Source: Hepsetus odoe
Taxonomy: Eukaryota > Chordata > Actinopteri > Characiformes > Hepsetidae
Direction of reading: 5' to 3'
DNA: 64,000 bases
Assembly: GCA_017165825.1 (NCBI GenBank)
Contig: CM029380.1
Coordinates: forward strand, 23,014,819-23,078,818
Under the pieces are notes generated by a model. That model ran no database searches. It was not told where the DNA came from and worked only from the letters and a program-made list of their open reading frames with translations. A program made the translations under genes and the position numbers. Position 1 is the stretch's first letter; the number at the start of each line of letters is the position of its first letter. Positions 58,194 through 64,000 of this stretch are shown piece after piece.

Positions 58194-58319
58194 CCTCGCG
58201 TCCGTGACTTTAAACTCGCGGAGGATGTACTGGGGCATGTTGTACTCGGCCATGGGGTCCACCACAAAGTACTGATACCGGGCGGAACGCTCCGCCGGCC
58301 AGTACTGATGACACTTTTC
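58194..58319 (-). CDS. ptprs: ptprs D2 exon
   Basis: The 126-nt exon (42 codons) encodes [18 protein letters not shown] through [12 protein letters not shown]. The acceptor is TTTATAG ending at 58320 and the donor GTGAGT at 58193, both phase 0. By eye it agrees fully with the LAR-family D2 sequence. Confidence 0.96.
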
Positions 58320-58374
58320 CTATAAACACACACACATACACACACACACAGCAGTTTCAGAGACAGAAGCAGTG

Positions 58375-58565
58375 TAGGACCATCTCCACAGAGAACTAAA
58401 CAGCCAACGTCCATAAAAGAGCTTCGGGACGTCCTTCAAGAAGCCTGGAGAAGTATTCCTGAAGACGACTTAAAGAAACAAGCTAAGAGAGTTGAGGCTG
58501 CGCTGAAGTATAACGGTGGTCATAGCGAATACTGACTTTAAAGCTGCTTAGAGTTAAACTCTCTT
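58375..58565 (+). mobile_element. Tc1-like remnant in ptprs intron
   Basis: It contains GGACCATCTCCACAGAGAAC, GGACGTCCTTCAAGAAGCCT and AAGTATAACGGTGGTCATAG, the nucleotide version of the transposase C-terminus seen at 5459, 17210, 32540 and 41100. Confidence 0.6.
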
Positions 58566-58698
58566 TGTGATTAGACCGGATTTCCACTTGCCCTGGGAGG
58601 CCTGCACTGGTATTAAAATGAATCATTTTAACGATTGAGCCCAAATATGCGACAAAGCAATGCAGCCAATCGTGGCTCTGCCTTCTCTGAACACTCAC

Positions 58699-58825
58699 TC
58701 GGCCCATCTCCCTCAGCTTGGTCAGCATCACCACGATGGTGGAGTTGTTCTCCCACAGCATGCGCCAGAAATCCTCCGTGGTCTCGGCTAACGGGCCCTG
58801 GGTGGCTATATAGGCCTTCTGCTGC
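58699..58825 (-). CDS. ptprs: ptprs D2 exon
   Basis: The 127-nt exon starts with G (completing Arg) and encodes QQKAYIATQGPLAETTEDFW to MLTKLREMGR. The acceptor is GTCTGCAG at 58826 and the donor GTGAGT at 58698. TQGPLAETTEDFW is the Q-loop-side PTP motif region. Confidence 0.96.
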
Positions 58826-58965
58826 CTGCAGACAAAGAACACAAGCCAAGGCGGAATTAACACACACCCACACGTACGCACTACCACACACCAGAGCACG
58901 GTTCACCTCCTCCGCACACGATTCAAGAGCGGCGAGTACAATCACAGTCAGAAAGAGGAATCGCA

Positions 58966-59190
58966 GCGGAGGTCTAGTGGTAGCAAATCCCACCTGCCAC
59001 CTTTGGGTTCCTGAGCAAAAGCATTTAGCAGACTAGGGCCACTCCCACTTCCGAATAACAGGCGCAGTCTCCCTGGAGCAACGTGGGATTAAGGGTTTTT
59101 GCTCAGGAATGGTGTTGGGATTGGGGAGTGCTGGAGGAGGGATCTGAACCTGCAAACTTTTGGAGTATCCTATCCGCCAGACAACCACCA
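58966..59190. mobile_element. second-family SINE fragments
   Basis: A plus head piece (GGAGGTCTAGTGGTAGCAAA) is followed by a minus-oriented body (AAGCATTTAGCAGACTAGGG to GGGATCTGAACCTGCAAAC). Rearranged and decayed. Confidence 0.5.
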
Positions 59191-59443
59191 GCGCTGGGCT
59201 ACAGTCTGAAAATAGGGTCGGGAGTATAAAAGGGGTCAGACTTGCTCTGGATAGGTGTGGAGTGGATGGAGCAAGCTTCTTCATCTTCTAAAAATAATAA
59301 CGAATCAGGCACCAAAGCCATAAGACCCTGCTTAAAAATGGAAGTGAGAGTGATGGACGTTATCCCAAGGTGCAGTGTTTTCTTTTTACTGTTTATGTTA
59401 AAACAAATTAAAGCCATGTGACGTCCCCGCTGCCCTAGTGTAC

Positions 59444-59622
59444 CTGTATCCGTCGATGAAGCTGGAGTTGATGTAGTCTGACCCCTCCAGCCCTCTGATT
59501 GGCTGAAGGCACACCCGAGTAGTCTCGTACGGCATGATATTGACAAGGCGGTTCTTGAACTTGTTACAGGGCAGGTTGGCACTTATGAACCTGGACGTGT
59601 GGGCCTTGGAGTTGGCCAGTCG
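59444..59622 (-). CDS. ptprs: ptprs first D2 exon
   Basis: The 179-nt exon encodes RLANSKAHTSRFISANLPCN to EGSDYINSSFIDGY plus AG of the next Arg. RLANSKAHTSRF marks PTPRS (LLASSKAHTSRF in human PTPRF). KNRLVNIMPYE is the D2 form of the KNRY motif. The acceptor CTCTTTCAG ends at 59623 and the donor GTACAC follows at 59443. INSSFIDGY has Ser where human PTPRS has Ala. Confidence 0.96.
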
Positions 59623-60330
59623 CTGAAAGAGAGAAAGGGATAGAGTGAGAAAAAAAAAAAAATATATATATATATATATATAAGGGATTATAAGGCTACA
59701 TGCCACCTACATCGGCCTTGATGAACGTAACCATCAAGTGTAGTGACCCAAAGATAAAATAAATAAATAAATAAAGACATGAATCAATAAATAAGAGGTT
59801 ATCTATAAGGTATTATATATCTAAATAGATATAAGCTTATGAAAATGTCACGTAGCTTTATGAACAGTAAAAATATAAAAACGATAACCTACTTCATCAT
59901 TCTGCTCATAAAAATGATAATCTCTATATGACATCCCGAAAGGCTGAAATGCAAATGAGACCTTTTTCAAAGCAATTGAAGTTTCTGTGTTTTTAGAACA
60001 TTTTTAGTGAAATATCTGCAAAACTGTGATCTGCTCTGCAGCCCCAACACCTCAGGAGCACATTTGTTCCGTCTGATTTAAATTCATTATGTAACCGCAG
60101 TAACCTAAAGCCCCTTTGATGTGAGAGCTGGGCTGGTGTGTTTAAACCACATGTGATCAATCCCTGGTACCAGTTGCTTAGCTGGAATGAGTCCAGAGGC
60201 TGGCTGACCCTGTTCTTCTGGGCTTCGTGAGGAACCTGTCAGCACCCATTGTTTTCATAACCAACCACAGCCAGGCTATTACACACAGACAGCGCTCCGA
60301 CACTTCAACTCAGAAATGGTGAAATAGATC

Positions 60331-60473
60331 ACCTGTCTGTCTGTCTGTCTGTATATCTGTCTTTCTATCTGTCTATCTATCTATTGTTCTATATATTTGT
60401 CTATTTATCTATCTCTGTCTGCCTGTCTATCTATCTATCTTTCTACATATTCATCTGTCTGTCTGTCTGCCTG

Positions 60474-60556
<83 letters not shown>

Positions 60557-60560
60557 TTCT
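60331..60560 (+). repeat. compound (TCTG)n/(TATC)n microsatellite
   Basis: Alternating blocks of TCTG and TATC units over 230 bp. The Tyr/Leu/Ser-rich open frames here are artefacts. Confidence 0.95.
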
Positions 60561-61465
60561 AAATGTACTACTAAATCGCTATGTAACTATTTTCCTTTCC
60601 ACCCACCCCTCCATCCATCCCTCCATCCATCCATCCCACTTTAAAAAAGGGAGACCTGAACAGATCATTTTGCTGTTTCAGAAAATGTAGGTTGTCCATT
60701 CACCTGTTTTCTCTACACTTTTGTCCTGGAAAAAAAAAAGCAAGAGCACACATATACACCCTCAGTGCGCCTGCCCCCAATGCCCCCGTGTCATGATCCA
60801 AATTAAGGCCTGTACCCATCCATTAACATCAGAGCAGCCACAACGGGCCCGGCTGGTCTCTGTTTCTAGGTCAGCTGTCTGAGAGAATCCTATCCTGTTA
60901 CAGGACGAGTCAGGCACATCCACAGACTCCTGCTTCCTCTTCATTTCCTTCTCCCTCACTCTCCTGTGTCTCCGTGTCTCTCTCACCTCTCTCTCTTTCC
61001 TGTCTTTCACTCTATTCTCCCTGCCGCCGTCTCTGTTTCTCCCTGCTGTACCTCCCGAATGCGTGTACCCCTCCCTGCACCAAAGGCCCACTCTGGGCCG
61101 ACGGCTGGCTGCGCGCCAGCACTTCCCTTTGACTCTCTTTCAAAGAAGCACCTGGAAGGGCATGAAACGAAGCGGAGAAGAGGGCCACGCACGCACCAGG
61201 CTGCTGGAATAATAAAACACACACAAACGTACATGAACGCGAATGCATATGCCATCACACACACACACACACTCACACACACACACACACTGGCTGTCAG
61301 GTTCAGCTGCCCAGTGAATGCTGAGGAGGTAAGGGAGGGAGGAGATGAATAAAAGCCTACATGTAAAGATGAGTTTACTCCCCATGACTGCTACTAACCC
61401 CCCCGTCCCTTCCCTAACACACGAGGTAGTTGGTGCCCAGAGAAAGAAAATAAAGGAAAATAAAG

Positions 61466-61650
61466 GATGCTGAAGATGGAGCTGCCAGGAAGGAGGAAAT
61501 GAGGAAGAACAATGAGGAGGTTTATGGACGTGGTGAGAGAGGACATGCCGGTGGTCAGTGTGAAAGAGGAAGATGCAGAAGGACAGGAAGAATTGAAGAC
61601 AGATGATCTGCTAATGACCACTAACGGGAGCGGCTGAAAGGAGGAGAAGA
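61466..61650 (+). mobile_element. LINE 3' fragment
   Basis: It encodes MLKMELPGR and MDVVREDM in linked frames, the C-terminal block of the LINE at 11300-12395, and ends AACGGGAGCGGCTGAAAGG. Confidence 0.7.
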
Positions 61651-62441
61651 CAGGCCTAATAGAAAAAAGGGTTCTTTCGCTCTTTGGCTCCGACTGAGAG
61701 ATCCACCCTGAGAAGCTGTAATCCCTTTCCATTCATTAGTGAAAGACACAACATGCTTCCTCTCATTTTTTCCTCTGCTTATTCCTCATCATCTGATATT
61801 AATTTAAGTCTCCTCCCTTCCTCCTGCCCTCGTTTTTAACACTACACCAACTTTTGACCGCTGCTGCTTAACCTCCATCTATTGTGAAAAAAACCCCTGA
61901 TTCCCAGGAGATGAAAATAAAGCCCGTCCCGTCTAAAAAAAACCATCCCGCCATTTAACAAACGATTACATGTTGTCGTACAGCTCGGCTTGAACATTTA
62001 GGTCAAGAGCCGCTCTGGTGGGAGTGGGCTTTAATGGGTTTTTAGTCACGCAGCATACCGCAGGATGTCAACCGCTCTTCAGCTCTGGGGCAGCTTCTGG
62101 AAGCTCCCACAACAACACATCTGCATTCTGCAGCGGGAACCAAGACCGAACTGCTGGAGAGCGCGGCTGACATTCTTATTGCTGTGGGTTTGACTCATGA
62201 CAAGATGTTGACCAGTTTCTGTGGTTCTTTCCCTCCGTCAGTTAAAAGTGTGAATAACTCTTTTTAAAATGCACCAAAAACTGATATAAGATGTGTTTAA
62301 TATGAGCGGAGCATGAAGTAAAAATAATGAATTTGTTCATTTTTATTACAGCGTTGTGTGTTTTGTATCTTTGGGTGTGTTTTGTCCATTGTGTGTTTAG
62401 TATGGACATTACTGTGTGTTTAGTATGGACATTACTGTGTG

Positions 62442-62625
62442 TGGGGCATCGGTGGCCTAGTGGTTAGGGTGTCGGCCACATGATTGGAGGATCGGGGATT
62501 CGAGCCCCTTCCCAATGGGTTGCCCTGAGGCCTTTGAGCAAGGTGCCGCCTCGCTACGCCTCCCTGCGATGGCTGGCGACCTGTCCAGGTTGCGTCCCCC
62601 GTCCTCGCCCTGTGTGCGCTGGGTT
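62442..62625 (+). mobile_element. tRNA-headed SINE
   Basis: The head is GGGGCATCGGTGGCCTAGTG with box B-like GGGGATTCGAGCCCC. The tail has CTGGCGACCTGTCCAGG and GCCCTGTGTGCGCTGGG, ending where the minisatellite begins. Confidence 0.85.
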
Positions 62626-63280
62626 GGTGTGTTTAGTATGGACATTACTGTGTGTTTAGTATGGACAGTGTGTTCAGTGTGTTCAGTGTGGATAGTACAG
62701 TGTGTTCAGTGTGTTCAGTGTGGACAGTACAGTGTGTTCAGTACAGTGTGTTCAGTGTGTTCAGTACAGTGTGTTCAGTGTGGACAGTACAGTGTGTTCA
62801 GTGTGTTCAGTGTGGACAGTACAGTGTGTTCAGTGTGGACAGTGTGTTTCAGTGTGTTCAGTGTGTTCAGTACAGTGTGTCTAGTGTGTCGCATAGTGTT
62901 CAGTGTGAAATAGCACAGTGTGTTCAGTGTGTCTAGTACAGTGTGTTCCAGTGTTCAGTACAGTGTGTCTAGTGAAACAGTACAGTGTGTCTAGTGTGGA
63001 TGGTGTGGACAGTGTCAGTGTGACAGTACAGTGTGTTCAGTGTGGAGAGGTTCAGTGTGGACAGTGTGGGAGAGTGTGTTCAGGGTGTGGACAGTACAGT
63101 GTGTTCAGTGTGTTCAGTGTGTTCAGTGTGGACAGTACAGTGTGTGGAGAGTGTGTTCAGTGTGTTCAGTGTGGACAGTACAGTGTGTGGAGAGTGTGTT
63201 CAGTGTGTTCAGTGTGGACAGTACAGTGTGTTCAGTGTGGAGAGTGTGTTCAGTGTGGACAGTACAGTGTGTTCAGTAGG
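62626..63280 (+). repeat. GTGTTCAGTGTGGACAGTACA minisatellite
   Basis: A higher-order array made of GTGTTCAGT (9 bp) and GTGGACAGTACA (12 bp) words in changing order, with GTGGAGA variants in the right half. The open frames it creates (Cys/Val/Gln/Ser-rich) are artefacts. Related words TTTAGTATGGACATTACTGT start it near 62395. Confidence 0.95.
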
Positions 63281-63298
63281 GACGGTTCTCCGTGTTAC

Positions 63299-63587
63299 CT
63301 TGAACTCGAGCTCCATGCCCGTGACGTGTTCTCCAGGTTCCACCTGTGCCAGTTTCTGAACGTAGGAGAAGAGGCTGCGGGCGGCCACCTCTGTGTTGCC
63401 GCAGGCGACGGCCTCCAGCAGCGCGTCGTGGATGAAGCTGTACTGATCCTCCGTCTGCACCATGTAGTTCCTCTGAGCCCGCATCAGCGTCACATGACCA
63501 TAGATGTCCACCGTCTTCTCGTGCTTGATACGCTCCAGCATGGCATCAATCACGATGAAGCAGCCGGTACGTAATTCCACACCAGCA
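63299..63587 (-). CDS. ptprs: ptprs last D1 exon, altered signature loop
   Basis: The 289-nt exon begins with the T completing Ser of the D1 HCS and encodes AGVELRTGCFIVIDAMLERI to EPGEHVTGMELEFK. It covers the end of the active phosphatase domain and the D1-D2 linker. The PTP signature is HC-X5-R-S/T ([10 protein letters not shown]). Here the loop reads SAGVELRTG, a one-residue insertion with the second Gly lost, so Cys to Arg spacing is one too long. The frame is otherwise perfect for 96 codons, and VYGHVTLMRAQRNYMVQTED and KLAQVEPGEHVTGMELEFK match PTPRS. The loop change would abolish catalysis if real. A consensus error beside a CA microsatellite (63591-63621) is the alternative. The acceptor is CAG at 63590-63588 and the donor GTAACA at 63298. 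Confidence 0.93.
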
Positions 63588-63589
63588 CT

Positions 63590-63625
<36 letters not shown>

Positions 63626-63928
63626 CAATGGTGATACGAGCAGCGAACTCAGCCCACATCATCTCTCTTTTCTTTCCTCTTCATCTCGACATTTCCATCG
63701 CACGGCTCAATAAGGTTCCATTACCACATCATCGTCTCCAACCCATATCACGTGATATCCTGAGATATTTATTTAAAACATTTTTTGGAAAAATAAAAAC
63801 AAAACAGAGCCGACTCTGGATTACATGCTGGTGGTGGGTTTATGTCAATGACTCTTAGCAGAGTAAAGACTTGAGGACTGATGTGTGTGTGTGTGTGTGT
63901 GTGTGTGTGGGAGTGTGTGTGTGTGTGT

Positions 63929-63988
<60 letters not shown>

Positions 63989-63993
63989 CTGAC
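63588..63993 (-). other. ptprs D1 intron, microsatellite-rich
   Basis: A 406-bp intron bounded by GTCAGA (63993) and CAG (63588). About a third of it is (AC)n/(GT)n: 63591-63621 next to the acceptor and about 63880-63988 next to the donor. Both splice sites are flanked by dinucleotide repeats. Confidence 0.85.
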
Positions 63994-64000
63994 CTGCAGT
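63994..64000 (-). CDS. ptprs: ptprs D1 exon, last 7 bases with the catalytic Cys
   Basis: The window edge reads AC TGC AG on the minus strand followed by GTCAGA. With the T of the next exon this gives (H)C-S, so the D1 catalytic cysteine codon is TGC at 63998-63996. The split inside the Ser codon is the same as in D2 (55436/52971). Confidence 0.8.

Larger units (their letters stand above)
59623..63298 (-). other. ptprs intron between D1 and D2
   Basis: 3.7 kb from the donor GTAACA (63298) to the acceptor at 59623. It carries a TATC/TCTG microsatellite (60331-60560), a LINE tail (61466-61650), a SINE (62442-62625) and a large minisatellite (62626-63280) that ends 18 bases from the donor. A unique stretch at 61740-62340 has no recognised content. 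Confidence 0.85.

Noticed and set aside
60384..60690. Tyr/Leu/Ser-rich open frames
   Set aside because: Translations of the TATC/TCTG microsatellite.
62652..63574. Cys/Val/Gln-rich open frames, up to 218 codons, on the plus strand
   Set aside because: They are translations of the minisatellite and, at the end, antisense of the ptprs D1 exon.

Overview
This is a vertebrate nuclear window, almost certainly from a teleost fish. It holds split genes with GT-AG introns, many tRNA-headed SINEs, LINE and Tc1-like remnants, long dinucleotide and tetranucleotide microsatellites and minisatellites. There are no operons and no prokaryotic features. The species cannot be named from the sequence.

Both gene families lie on the minus strand. 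The right end (about 48.2-64 kb) is the 3' end of a LAR-family receptor tyrosine phosphatase, best matched to ptprs. It comprises the last 7 bases of an exon carrying the D1 catalytic cysteine, the last D1 exon, six exons of the D2 domain and a long 3'UTR. The left end (about 1.2-32.2 kb) holds three prostanoid receptor genes of the thromboxane A2 receptor type (tbxa2r-like), called A, B and C here. In human, TBXA2R and PTPRS are both on 19p13.3, so the pairing looks like old synteny.

Gene C (32.1-24.2 kb) has a noncoding first exon with a CCAAT/TATA-like promoter, a clean exon of 266 codons covering TM1 to TM6, and a clean terminal exon for TM7 at 24.2-24.3 kb. A second, damaged terminal exon of the ordinary TP type lies 2.4 kb further on. 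Genes A (7.1-3.4 kb) and B (14.1-9.4 kb) lie in tandem 6-kb units (about 1.2-7.25 kb and 7.25-14.17 kb, with a 0.56-kb start of a third). Each keeps the same three-exon layout, but their TM1-TM6 exons are frameshifted in several places. The two units differ mainly by small indels, so part of this damage may be assembly error rather than decay.

The 33-48 kb interval between the two families has no gene I can support. It holds SINEs, nested Tc1-like elements, two minisatellites, long polypurine tracts and a few unique stretches that could be regulatory. I see no RNA gene, CRISPR array or intact transposon. The observations most worth checking are the duplicated terminal exon of gene C, the altered D1 signature loop of ptprs, and the question of whether A and B are real pseudogenes.
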